Source: a virus. From it: DNA of 23,104 nt. The position numbers and the translations under genes were made by a program. The stretch is taken from positions 1-23,104 of IMG/VR virus record IMGVR_UViG_3300009422_001936; one strand, 5' to 3'. The notes under the pieces are model-generated. The model saw nothing but the letters and a program-made list of their open reading frames with translations, was not told the origin of the DNA and searched no databases. Below, one piece after another: positions 1-6,906 of this stretch; positions within the stretch are counted from its first letter, which is position 1; each line of letters opens with the position of its first letter.

Positions 1-345
1 AAATATATCGGTAAAAAGCAAATGGTTCGTAAAATAAAACGTAAACCATTAAAAGGTAAAAAACGTAAACGTATTGATTACATTGAAAGTGATTGGAAAA
101 CATATACAGGTTCATCAGATGCTCTTAATAGTGATATATCTTCACTAGGTATAGATAAATTTAACTTTAAAATTTTAAAATTTTGCAATAGCAAATTTGA
201 ATTATCATATTTCGAAACTAAAATGCAGTTTGAAAAGGATGTTCTATTGAGTGAAAATTATTATAATGGTATTATAAACTGTAGAATAGGTAAAGCTCCT
301 AAATTGTTTTTGGAACAGTACTATAATAATAGTGATGATGGCTGA
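1..345 (+). CDS. GIY-YIG (Seg-like) homing-type endonuclease, 3' part
   Basis: The reading frame is open from the first base, so the true start lies upstream of the window; the ATG at 22 is probably internal. The first residues read KYIGKK, which fits the YIG half of a GIY-YIG nuclease. A basic stretch follows, then the typical second half: W-x-x-Y-x-GSS, an LGxDxFxFxIL helix region, an SKxELxYxExxxQFExDVL segment with the conserved glutamate, and YYN. This is the pattern of stand-alone Seg/GIY-YIG proteins common in T4-like phages, which cut DNA and promote their own spread. The GIY strand is missing because of the window edge. The next gene overlaps its end by about 11 nt. The family call is by motif only, without a search. 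Confidence 0.7.
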   Translation, partial: KYIGKKQMVRKIKRKPLKGKKRKRIDYIESDWKTYTGSSDALNSDISSLGIDKFNFKILKFCNSKFELSYFETKMQFEKDVLLSENYYNGIINCRIGKAPKLFLEQYYNNSDDG

Positions 346-895
346 TTTACATATAGAAAATTATGATTTTACTATAATTGACTTTAATGAGTTATTAATA
401 AACGATATACAACCAGAGATAATCAATTCTTTACATGAATTTAACTTATTAGAAAAGAGTATAAACAATCTACAGGTTAAAAAGTTTATATACCACTATA
501 CCATATACAATATATGTCAAAGGTTACTCAATTGCAAGTCAAAGTCTATTATATACTTTAATAATACTCAGTTAGATGACTGTGAATTAACAAAATATTT
601 TAAAGAAAAAGACATTTTAACCTTTTTTACCAATTTTCTTCGTAGAGTAGATAGACTCCTACCTTTAAAAATATTTATAAGTAAATATTCTATAGTATAT
701 CTTGATCATCTAATCGGTATAAATGATGGTAAAGCTCAAACAACAATAAATTCGATGGTAAGTAAAATTAATAATATGGATATTAGTAAGTATACATTTT
801 CAGGCGTAAAAAAGTTTACAAAACGTTACGAATTAACGTTTTTAAATAAAGATTACTTTAATAGACTATCTACAAAACTACTTCTAATTAGATAA
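335..895 (+). CDS. Conserved hypothetical phage protein, about 186 aa
   Basis: I do not recognise a named family. The frame offers GTG at 332, ATG at 335 and ATG at 338; an ATG is preferred, and either one overlaps the end of the endonuclease gene. The protein is lysine/asparagine-rich and looks soluble, with no signal peptide or membrane helix. The middle has a likely helical stretch around LRRVDRLLPLKIFISK, and the C-terminal half reads as a small alpha/beta domain ending in KLLLIR. Its stop codon lies inside the late-promoter-like octamer of the next gene. Position beside head-type genes suggests a late or DNA-metabolism role, but that is only context. Confidence 0.6.
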   Translation: MMADLHIENYDFTIIDFNELLINDIQPEIINSLHEFNLLEKSINNLQVKKFIYHYTIYNICQRLLNCKSKSIIYFNNTQLDDCELTKYFKEKDILTFFTNFLRRVDRLLPLKIFISKYSIVYLDHLIGINDGKAQTTINSMVSKINNMDISKYTFSGVKKFTKRYELTFLNKDYFNRLSTKLLLIR

Positions 896-898
896 ATA
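891..898 (+). promoter_or_regulatory. T4-type late promoter octamer (GATAAATA)
   Basis: GATAAATA lies 5 nt before the ATG at 904 and contains the TAA stop of the upstream gene. It differs from the T4 late consensus TATAAATA only at the first base. The same octamer plus ATAAT spacer precedes the starts at 6907 and 21260, so this is unlikely to be only AT-rich background. By T4 spacing, transcription would start on the A of the ATG. Confidence 0.55.
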
Positions 899-903
899 AT
901 AAT

Positions 904-1299
904 ATGGACAAATTTAATCAAACGGCCAATCAGTTTTTACGTGAATATGGTCAGCCAATCGGCTCATCAGACAACGAAATAATGGTACAAATGAAATCAG
1001 GCAAATCATTTGGTGATTTTTTAAGAAGTCTTGTAGGTAAGTCTAGAAAAGATATTTTAGATTCTGGAAGTTTTGCTAGATTATATTCAATGAACGTTCA
1101 CGGTATAGGTGGTAATAAGAACTCTCCAGATTCACCTGAAGTACTATTAAGTAGATTTTTAACTAAGTTTGGTGATTATGTTAATCATGATATTACAAAC
1201 CTACGTTCAGGAGCAGCTGAGACTGATGAGTTTAAAAGAAGCATGACTATCAAGGTCACCTTGAAAGAGAAAAAGAACGTAAAGATTTGTTTCGTCTAA
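904..1299 (+). CDS. 5' part of a frameshifted late protein gene
   Basis: As it stands, this frame encodes 131 aa, but the end is abnormal: after DEFK near base 1236 the sequence becomes a basic tail ending in KICFV. The -1 frame, open from 1236, instead gives a natural charged helix (KKHDYQGHLEREKERKDLF) that runs straight into the following ORF. Inserting one A into the AAAA run at 1234-1237 would join both parts into one gene, 904-1718, of 271 aa. The N-terminus MDKFNQTANQFLREYG has an LxE site like the tags on neighbouring proteins. Family unknown; probably virion or morphogenesis related, by position. The start is supported by the octamer 5 nt upstream. Confidence 0.6.
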   Translation: MDKFNQTANQFLREYGQPIGSSDNEIMVQMKSGKSFGDFLRSLVGKSRKDILDSGSFARLYSMNVHGIGGNKNSPDSPEVLLSRFLTKFGDYVNHDITNLRSGAAETDEFKRSMTIKVTLKEKKNVKICFV

Positions 1300-1718
1300 T
1301 AATGACAGAAAAAGATCCTGAAAAAAAGTCAGAATTAAGACAAAAAATGAATGCTTTTAGAAATAACAGTGAATATGCTGAAGCAAGAAGAGCTCTTTAT
1401 AATAAAGAAGATGTAGTAGTAGACGATTACCATAATAGACCTATCGAACAAGGTGAATTGGTTAACGATGGTGGTGATGAATTTAAAGAACTCGAAGATA
1501 TGTATAATAAAATTAATTCTATGAGAGGTACTAGTATAGAAGATCAAGAACAACCATTTTTAGATAAAGGTCAACGAGATGCTATTAAAGTAGCTCAAAC
1601 CTTGGCTAATGATCCTACGAGAAGATCATTTCAAAAAGATCCGCAAAAAGAAATTAATAAAGCATATGGGGATGTTATGAAAAAGATAGCTAACAAAATT
1701 AAAACAATTAAAATATAA
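1287..1718 (+). CDS. 3' part of the same frameshifted gene
   Basis: If read alone, this would begin with TTG at 1287 or ATG at 1302, giving about 140 aa, but coding sense in this frame extends back to 1236 and joins the upstream fragment. The product is hydrophilic and strongly charged, mostly helical (EKDPEKKSELRQKMNAF, YAEARRALYNKED), with a basic C-terminus. No catalytic motif is seen. It ends with a TAA whose last A starts the ATG of the next gene (TAATG), so translation may be coupled. Whether the break is real or an assembly error in an A run cannot be decided here. Confidence 0.55.
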   Translation: MFRLIMTEKDPEKKSELRQKMNAFRNNSEYAEARRALYNKEDVVVDDYHNRPIEQGELVNDGGDEFKELEDMYNKINSMRGTSIEDQEQPFLDKGQRDAIKVAQTLANDPTRRSFQKDPQKEINKAYGDVMKKIANKIKTIKI

Positions 1719-2026
1719 TGAAAAAATTCCTAGAACAATATAACACAATATTAGAACAAGATGAAGCTGAAGTACCTGTTGAAGAGCCAGTTGCTCCTCC
1801 TGTTGAAGAGCCAGCACCGGTACCAGAAGTAACTCAATTATCACCTGAAGGTGAAGTCTTACTGGTGAGATTAATTAAAAAAGCTTTAGTTACAGAAATA
1901 GAAGCTAGTGATATTGATCAAATTAGTATATTAGCAGATATTAATGAAACTAACGCAAAAGAATCATTAACCTCTCTTATTAATATAATGAAAAAATATT
2001 CACAAGATATTGACATCGAAACATGA
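1718..2026 (+). CDS. Small acidic tagged late protein
   Basis: This 102-aa protein starts MKKFLEQYNTILEQ, close in form to the capsid-targeting tag of T4 internal proteins, with a possible cleavage site after ILE at residue 13. Residues 15-38 are a flexible Glu/Pro/Val-rich linker containing the repeated unit PVEEP, encoded by a 16-bp direct repeat. The C-terminal half is an acidic helical domain. The shape resembles small prohead-core (scaffold) proteins, but no family is recognised. It overlaps the previous gene by 1 nt and the next by 4 nt (ATGA), indicating one operon. Confidence 0.65.
   Translation: MKKFLEQYNTILEQDEAEVPVEEPVAPPVEEPAPVPEVTQLSPEGEVLLVRLIKKALVTEIEASDIDQISILADINETNAKESLTSLINIMKKYSQDIDIET
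1775..1814 (+). repeat. 16-bp direct repeat pair in coding sequence
   Basis: CCTGTTGAAGAGCCAG occurs at 1775-1790 and again at 1799-1814, an in-frame offset of 24 nt. It encodes the repeated PVEEP element in the Pro/Glu linker of the acidic small protein. Copy-number change would lengthen or shorten the linker by 8 residues without breaking the frame. Confidence 0.8.
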
Positions 2027-3234
2027 GTTGGAAATCGCTAACAGACACATACTTACAGGAAGCTGCTGGTAAGAAAGTATCTAAATTACCAAGACAACGG
2101 GTAATTGGTGAAGATCTAAGATCAAAGATGCCTACTGATGAAGTACAGTATGGGTTACCCTTCGATGATGGAGATTTAGAGAGAGCTGCAGGTGCAGAAT
2201 TTCGTATACCGAAGGGTCGTAGCGAAAAAGAAGGGGCTGGGAAGGCATATTTACCTGCAAATGAACCAAAACTACAGCAAAAAATAGATGACGGTATTGC
2301 TAGATTATTAACCATAGGTAAATATTCTTCAAAACTTGGACAAGGAGATAGAGATGCTGTATCTAATATTAAAAATCATATTATGAATTTCGTTGATATG
2401 GATGGAGAAGATGCCTTTCAAGAAGTTCTAGATATTGTAAATGATTTAAATACTAATAAAGTACAAGCAGATTTACCATTAGTTACAGAATTTAATTGGG
2501 TAGATTTTGTAATTAAAGAACATCCATCAAAATATATAGGTGAGCATTCAAGGTCTCTTGTTTATGCTATCAGTAAGCAGCCCGGTAAAGGCTCGGTTAG
2601 TGTAGGTTGGCCAGAATTAGGCGGTATTATATTTTTATCAGATACAAAAAAGGCAAAAAAGGGCGATCTAGAAAGAAAAGGGGAATTGATTGAAGTAAAA
2701 GGGCCACAGGCTAGAATGGGTCACGGTGATCCAGATGTTGCTTTAAACAATATTAAATCGACTTCGGAAAAATTTAAGTTACCTTTTTCAACCTCCGGTG
2801 AGAAGGGTAGAAAAGCATATGAAACATTAGTACATATTATACAAGTGGTCTTAGATAGTGAAAAAGATAAATCTATAAAAGAAAATGCAATTTTTGATTT
2901 ACTTGTGTATGGTACACCCAAAAAACAAGTTAATGATGAGGTAATATCTTCTTTTGAGGAATGGTTATCAGAAAAAGATATTTTAAATCTCGTGAAGGAT
3001 GAATATAATATAAAAAATATTATTGGAGCTCTCCAAATATTATATTATTGGCATTCTGACGGACATAAATTTAATACACTCTGGGCTTGTGATGATAATT
3101 TAGATTCATATGCTTTTAAAGTAGATGATTCAACGACATTTAATGATATGTATAATATTATTGTAGATCATTTTATCGTTTCAAAGGTAGAATCTGACGA
3201 TTTCTACGGGGCAGTAGGTTTAACAGTCAAATAA
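2023..3234 (+). CDS. Tagged 403-aa protein, possible PD-(D/E)xK-like nuclease
   Basis: The N-terminus MSWKSLTDTYLQEA carries a near-ideal T4-type prohead protease site (L-Q-E, then A) at residues 11-14, so the protein may be packaged into the head and trimmed. A charged linker follows (about residues 15-100), then a mixed alpha/beta region. Around residues 215-230, GDLERKGELIEVKGPQ contains an E-V-K (E224, K226) on a predicted strand after acidic residues. This is the look of the (D/E)xK half of a PD-(D/E)xK nuclease, but the first acidic motif is not clear, so the call is tentative. The start overlaps the previous stop (ATGA), and a long helical C-terminal region of about 150 residues remains unexplained. 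Confidence 0.6.
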   Translation: MSWKSLTDTYLQEAAGKKVSKLPRQRVIGEDLRSKMPTDEVQYGLPFDDGDLERAAGAEFRIPKGRSEKEGAGKAYLPANEPKLQQKIDDGIARLLTIGKYSSKLGQGDRDAVSNIKNHIMNFVDMDGEDAFQEVLDIVNDLNTNKVQADLPLVTEFNWVDFVIKEHPSKYIGEHSRSLVYAISKQPGKGSVSVGWPELGGIIFLSDTKKAKKGDLERKGELIEVKGPQARMGHGDPDVALNNIKSTSEKFKLPFSTSGEKGRKAYETLVHIIQVVLDSEKDKSIKENAIFDLLVYGTPKKQVNDEVISSFEEWLSEKDILNLVKDEYNIKNIIGALQILYYWHSDGHKFNTLWACDDNLDSYAFKVDDSTTFNDMYNIIVDHFIVSKVESDDFYGAVGLTVK

Positions 3235-3243
3235 AATAAAAAA

Positions 3244-5220
3244 ATGAAAACATTTAAACAACACCATACAGTACTATTAGAATTCTTTGATGCAATCGAT
3301 GGAGCAGTTAAGCATATTGACCATTTAGAAGAAAATATACTTAATAAAGGTAAGCAAGGTGTTATAGAAGCTATTAACCAAATAGAATCTTCTATATCAT
3401 ATTTTGTAGACGAATCGGATTATAAAATATCTACTAAGTTTGACGGCGCGCCTGCTATCGTTGCAGGTGTTGATACTAATAATAAATTTTTCGTAGCTAG
3501 TAAATCAGCTTTTGCTAAAAACCCAAAAATTAACTACTCCGAAGAAGATATTATCGAAAATCATGGTACAGGTGGTTTAGGAGATAAATTAATATTAGCT
3601 TTACGGTATTTACCATCTTTAAATCTTAAAGGTATATATCAAATGGATTATATGTTTGATCCTCAAATGAAAGTGTATGAAGCACCAGAAACAATTGATG
3701 GTGTTAAAAATGAAAATAAATTTTTAACCTTTACCCCCAATACTATTAAGTATGCGGTTACTGAAAATAGCCCATATGGAGATCAAATTGCAAGATCTAA
3801 GATAGGCGTTGCAGTTCATATCGAATATATGGTACAAAATGGTATATTGAAAGTTAAAAAATATACTTCTTCAACAGATGAATTTTCACCATCTAATACA
3901 GTGTTTGTTTTTAATGTATTAGCAAATAAACCTAAAAATAGTAAATCATCTTTCGGTAAATTACTTTTAAAAGATGTAAAGGTTAAAAAGAAACAACTTC
4001 TTAAATTAGCCGATAAGGTAGATTTTAGTTCTCTAGATGATTATACAAGTACTCTTAAATCTTATATTAATTCAGAAATAAGATCAGGTAGATTCTTAGA
4101 AGATACATCGATATCTACTGAAGAATATGTTAACTATATTGGTGGTAGATTTACCAAAGAGATAGAAAAACTTAAAAGTGAAAAAGGTAAGGCTAAAAAG
4201 CAAGAGAAAATGAAATCAACATTAAAATCTCTCAAAGCACTTAAACCTTCTATTAAAAATGCTTTCGAAATTACTAAAATTATTGCTAATTTAAAAAATA
4301 ATTTAATTAAAATTTTTAATGAAATAACACAAAATGATCTGCTAGGTACATATCTTGAAGAAAGTCCTAATAACTGGCAAACAACTGCCCCGGAAGGATT
4401 TGCTCTATCAAAAGTTACTGCTGATGGTGCTGAAATTACTAAAATGGTAGACAGGGAAGAATTTAGCCGCGCTAATTTTGGTACCGGTAAACCAACGTCT
4501 CCAGAAAATCAAGAATCATATATTAGTAATCCACCCATTTTTAATACAGGTGAAGGTATGAGATTACAAAAAAGAGCTTCATTTGGTGAAATGTATAAGA
4601 TGTTAAAAGAATTTGAAGAAGCCGAAGATTTAACAAAAACAGTAGTTATATATCCAGGTAGATTTCACCCTTTTCATAAAGGACATGCATCTGTTTATGA
4701 TAAATTGAAACAACAATTTCCGACCGCAGATGTATTTATTTCAACGTCCGGTAAAACAAATGATACTAATTCACCATTTGAATTTGATGAAAAGCAAAGA
4801 ATGATACAAAGTGCTGGTATTGATCCAAAATTTGTTGAAATGACTGCTAACCCATACTTGGCAAATGAGATAACAGAAAGATATGATTTAGATAAAACTA
4901 AAGTTATATTTGCTGTTTCAGAAAAAGATATGGAAGGGGATAAACCACGTTTTAAATTCGGTTTAAAGAAAAATGGTGAACCAAGTTACTTTCAACCGTA
5001 TGATAAATCTAAAAAAATGACTAGTGGAGATAAACACGGTTATATTGCAACTCTACCTACTATGGATTTTAATATTCTTGGTAAAGATATAAGAAGTGCA
5101 TCTCAAATTAGAGAATTATATAAAAAATCAGACGAACAAGGTAGGAGAGATCTTATTATAGATCTTTACGGTTCATTAGATGAAGAAGTTAAAAGAATCT
5201 TCGACAATAAATTGATTTAA
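3244..5220 (+). CDS. Two-domain nucleotidyltransferase-like phage protein (DUF6267-like)
   Basis: This 658-aa protein has three parts. Residues 1-14 (MKTFKQHHTVLLEF) form a T4-internal-protein-like tag with LLE as a possible cleavage site. The N-terminal domain holds K65-F-D67-G68, the KxDG signature of the ligase/nucleotidyltransferase fold, whose lysine takes up AMP or GMP; following segments (SKSAFAKNPKINYS, HIEYM) fit later motifs of that fold. The C-terminal domain (about 465-658) starts with YPGRFHPFHKGH; H478-x-G480-H481 is the HxGH motif of cytidylyl/NMN adenylyltransferases. Long helices with lysine-rich stretches lie between. I believe this is the T4-like marine phage family catalogued as DUF6267, from memory. 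Its substrate is unknown. It converges on the minus-strand gene with overlapping stops. Confidence 0.75.
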   Translation: MKTFKQHHTVLLEFFDAIDGAVKHIDHLEENILNKGKQGVIEAINQIESSISYFVDESDYKISTKFDGAPAIVAGVDTNNKFFVASKSAFAKNPKINYSEEDIIENHGTGGLGDKLILALRYLPSLNLKGIYQMDYMFDPQMKVYEAPETIDGVKNENKFLTFTPNTIKYAVTENSPYGDQIARSKIGVAVHIEYMVQNGILKVKKYTSSTDEFSPSNTVFVFNVLANKPKNSKSSFGKLLLKDVKVKKKQLLKLADKVDFSSLDDYTSTLKSYINSEIRSGRFLEDTSISTEEYVNYIGGRFTKEIEKLKSEKGKAKKQEKMKSTLKSLKALKPSIKNAFEITKIIANLKNNLIKIFNEITQNDLLGTYLEESPNNWQTTAPEGFALSKVTADGAEITKMVDREEFSRANFGTGKPTSPENQESYISNPPIFNTGEGMRLQKRASFGEMYKMLKEFEEAEDLTKTVVIYPGRFHPFHKGHASVYDKLKQQFPTADVFISTSGKTNDTNSPFEFDEKQRMIQSAGIDPKFVEMTANPYLANEITERYDLDKTKVIFAVSEKDMEGDKPRFKFGLKKNGEPSYFQPYDKSKKMTSGDKHGYIATLPTMDFNILGKDIRSASQIRELYKKSDEQGRRDLIIDLYGSLDEEVKRIFDNKLI

Positions 5221-5480
5221 GCTCCAGCGTAACCAGTATTTTTAGCGGTTTCAGTATCGTCTAACTCGTCAACTTCTACTCTATCCACATCAGGGTCTTG
5301 CTCGTCTTCTACATCAGCATCTAAATTATCATACTCTAATGCATGATAGACTGATGATAGGTAGTCAGCAGCTTTTGTTATTTTAGAAGCTGTCCAACCT
5401 TCTAAATTATCTAAATTTTCAAGATGGTTAAATAACTTAGTTGCATACTCTGCTGCTTTAAGTAATTCAGCTCTTGCCAT
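5217..5480 (-). CDS. 3' part of a frameshifted minus-strand phage protein gene
   Basis: Read alone it gives 87 aa starting MARAELLKAAEYATKL. The same frame is open further upstream and reads CESGCDDCSDDDYDGELD directly before this methionine, so the methionine is internal. The helical segment LLKAAEYATKL...LEGWTASKITKAADYLSSVYHAL is a pattern I recall from small virion-associated proteins of T4-like marine phages. It is followed by a very acidic tail (DADVEDEQDPDVDRVEVDE). The gene runs opposite to all its neighbours and its stop overlaps the stop of the nucleotidyltransferase gene. No terminator hairpin is visible at the junction. Confidence 0.6.
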   Translation of the reverse strand: MARAELLKAAEYATKLFNHLENLDNLEGWTASKITKAADYLSSVYHALEYDNLDADVEDEQDPDVDRVEVDELDDTETAKNTGYAGA

Positions 5481-5482
5481 AT

Positions 5483-5746
5483 CTAATTCACCATCATAAT
5501 CATCATCACTACAATCATCACAACCACTTTCACATTCATTTTATCACCGGCTTGGATAAATACTGCTTCTCCATCTTCACAAGGTGAATCTTTTTTATTA
5601 TTAAGCTTTAATACAACTACTTTAGAAGCTGTATTTTGTGAACCTGGTCCGGGTACATTTACCATTTTACCGACCATGGGTCCCATACCCATATTTTCAT
5701 TTACTGATTTATATTGTTCAAATATTAGATTAGCTTCGTTATTCAT
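5483..5746 (-). CDS. 5' part of the frameshifted minus-strand gene
   Basis: The chosen start, ATG at 5744-5746 (MNNEANLIFEQ), sits 5 nt after a late-promoter octamer; the longer frame to 5776 would overlap the divergent gene. The first 69 codons look normal (GMGPMVGKMVNVPGPG, a beta-rich KVVVLKLNNKKDS, EDGEAVFIQAGDK). Then the frame degenerates into a Met/Val-rich tail, which is the wrong-frame reading of an acidic CESGCDDCSDDD coding stretch. One extra base in the A run at 5539-5542 (minus strand AAAA) restores a single 176-aa gene covering 5217-5746. LIFE near the N-terminus may be a cleavage-type tag. Confidence 0.6.
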   Translation of the reverse strand: MNNEANLIFEQYKSVNENMGMGPMVGKMVNVPGPGSQNTASKVVVLKLNNKKDSPCEDGEAVFIQAGDKMNVKVVVMIVVMMIMMVN

Positions 5747-5751
5747 ATTAT

Positions 5752-5759
5752 TATTTAAT
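5752..5759 (-). promoter_or_regulatory. Late promoter octamer (ATTAAATA), minus strand
   Basis: On the minus strand, ATTAAATA is followed by ATAAT and then the ATG of the 176-aa gene, the same 5-nt spacing as at other starts here. It overlaps by three bases the plus-strand octamer at 5757-5764, so two divergent promoters share about 23 bp. Confidence 0.5.
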
Positions 5760-5764
5760 AAATA
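5757..5764 (+). promoter_or_regulatory. Late promoter octamer (AATAAATA), plus strand
   Basis: AATAAATA is followed by ATTAA and the ATG at 5770. It would drive the small basic protein cluster (5770-6892), and it is back to back with the minus-strand octamer at 5752-5759. Confidence 0.5.
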
Positions 5765-5769
5765 ATTAA

Positions 5770-6084
5770 ATGACATTCGATAAACTATACTCTTCTCTTA
5801 TGGAAGCAGTCGCCAGCGAAGACGCAGAATATAAAGGCAGAAAAGTAACTCTTAATAAACCTACAAGAGGTGATGTTAAGAAGTTTAAGGTGTATGTAAA
5901 AAATCCTAAGACTGGTAATGTGAAGAAGGTTAATTTTGGACATGGCGGTACATCTGCTAAAAGGAAAACAATGAGAATACGCAAATCTAATCCAGCAGCT
6001 CGTAGATCTTTCAGAGCACGTCATAAATGCGATCAAAAGAAGGATAGAACAACAGCAGGCTACTGGTCATGCAAAAAATGGTAA
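5770..6084 (+). CDS. Small basic tagged head-type protein (104 aa)
   Basis: The N-terminus MTFDKLYSSLMEAVASE has an L-M-E then A site at residues 10-13, like a T4 prohead-protease tag. The rest is very basic: a beta-like FKVYVKNPKTGNVKKVNFG, then KRKTMRIRKSNPAARRSFRARHKCDQK and a final YWSCKKW. The SFRARHxC...YWSCxxW ending is a pattern I recall in small proteins of T4-like cyanophages. The two cysteines and one histidine could bind metal, but this is not certain. A cleaved, DNA-binding internal head protein is a reasonable inference. It is first in a run of four basic genes. Confidence 0.65.
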   Translation: MTFDKLYSSLMEAVASEDAEYKGRKVTLNKPTRGDVKKFKVYVKNPKTGNVKKVNFGHGGTSAKRKTMRIRKSNPAARRSFRARHKCDQKKDRTTAGYWSCKKW

Positions 6085-6090
6085 TTTATT

Positions 6091-6462
6091 ATGAAGACAT
6101 TTAAAACATATTATGAAGAGGCGTCAAACTATATTGGTAAAAATATAGTATATGCAACAAAAGATACATCCGGTGGTGGTACAACAAACTCCACATCAAA
6201 AGGTAAAGTTGTCGATCACAATAAAAAGTACGACGTTATTACCCTTGATAATGGTGTAAGAATTAATACTCATTTACATTATCGAGAAGATGGTAATCTC
6301 TACCATGAAGGTGACTTTTATATTGATAGTTTACCCCCTGCAGAAGATGGTGAAGATAGATGTAAAAGAAAAGCTGATAGTGTATATGGTAAAAAAACTT
6401 CAGCATATAAATCAGGAGCAATGGTAAGATGCCGTAAAGGTAAAATTTGGAAAAAGAAATGA
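6091..6462 (+). CDS. Small basic tagged protein (123 aa)
   Basis: It starts MKTFKTYYEEAS, nearly the same as the T4 internal protein leader MKTYQEFIAEA, though the residue two before the glutamate is Y rather than L or I. Residues 13-80 form a likely beta-barrel-like domain (KNIVYATKD, KGKVVDHNKKYDVITLDNG, containing an HLHY). The C-terminus is basic: DRCKRKADSVYGKKTSAYKS, then GAMVRCRKGKIWKKK. That SAYxSGAxVxCRK pattern recurs in small phage proteins of this group. It overlaps the next gene by 4 nt (ATGA). Confidence 0.65.
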   Translation: MKTFKTYYEEASNYIGKNIVYATKDTSGGGTTNSTSKGKVVDHNKKYDVITLDNGVRINTHLHYREDGNLYHEGDFYIDSLPPAEDGEDRCKRKADSVYGKKTSAYKSGAMVRCRKGKIWKKK

Positions 6463-6620
6463 ATAAATTCGATACAATATTAGAAAGCTTATGGGCTAAC
6501 ATTAATAAAAAGAGAAAGTCTGGTAAGAGATCTGCAAGAAAAGGTAGTAAAGCTTATAAAGCAGCAAAAAAATCAGGCGATAAATTGCATTCTAATAAAA
6601 TGCGTAAAGCTGGTAAATAA
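6459..6620 (+). CDS. Very small, lysine-rich tagged protein (53 aa)
   Basis: The ATG lies in an ATGA overlap with the previous stop, and the TAA ending at 6620 shares its last A with the next ATG, so the frame fits exactly between its neighbours. The peptide starts MNKFDTILESLW, with ILE then S matching the T4 prohead protease rule. About 35 residues follow that are mostly Lys, Arg, Ser, Gly and Ala (KKRKSGKRSARKGSKAYKAA). After cleavage this would be a polycationic peptide suited to neutralising packaged DNA. It is short, so codon evidence is limited, but the operon fit and tag make it credible. Confidence 0.65.
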   Translation: MNKFDTILESLWANINKKRKSGKRSARKGSKAYKAAKKSGDKLHSNKMRKAGK

Positions 6621-6892
6621 TGAAATTTGATGATCTAGTTGACCATTATTTGATTGAAGCTAGTGATAGTCTCCATCAATGGTTTAAACGCGGTGGTAAA
6701 GATCCTAAGACGGGTAAAAAATTTAGCGGTTGGATAAATTGTAAGACTGGAGGACCTTGCGGAAGAAAGTCAAAAAAATCAGGAGGTAGTTATCCAGCAT
6801 GTAGACCAACTAAAGCTGCATGTAAGAAAATAAAGGGTAAAATGTATAAAAAGAAAAGTTCTAAGAGAGTTGACTGGAATAAGAAGAAATAG
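6620..6892 (+). CDS. Small basic Cys-containing tagged protein (90 aa)
   Basis: The N-terminus MKFDDLVDHYLIEASDS has an L-I-E then A site at residues 11-14. The mature part reads LHQWFKRGGKDPKTGKKFSGW, then NCKTGGPCGRK, YPACRPTKAACKKIKG, and a lysine-rich end. Four cysteines in C-x5-C and C-x6-C spacing could form a small metal site. I recall the GW-NCKTG-CGRK-YPACRPT string in other phages and some bacteria, with unknown function. It is last in the basic cluster; the next late promoter follows 1 nt after its stop. Confidence 0.65.
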   Translation: MKFDDLVDHYLIEASDSLHQWFKRGGKDPKTGKKFSGWINCKTGGPCGRKSKKSGGSYPACRPTKAACKKIKGKMYKKKSSKRVDWNKKK

Positions 6893-6893
6893 T

Positions 6894-6901
6894 AATAAAT
6901 A
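6894..6901 (+). promoter_or_regulatory. Late promoter octamer (AATAAATA)
   Basis: AATAAATA plus ATAAT directly precedes the ATG at 6907 of the Gly/Ser-rich structural protein. The upstream stop (TAG, 6890-6892) lies outside the motif, so the match is not a by-product of the stop codon. Confidence 0.55.
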
Positions 6902-6906
6902 ATAAT

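Noticed and set aside
1231-1238. Programmed -1 frameshift at TTTAAAAG
   Set aside because: The phase does not give a standard X XXY YYZ slippery site (the re-pairings would be GTT and TAA), and no clear downstream structure is seen; a missing A is simpler.
1335-2315. Several minus-strand ORFs over the head genes
   Set aside because: They lie opposite coherent plus-strand genes, have hydrophobic low-complexity products, and have no promoter-like octamer.
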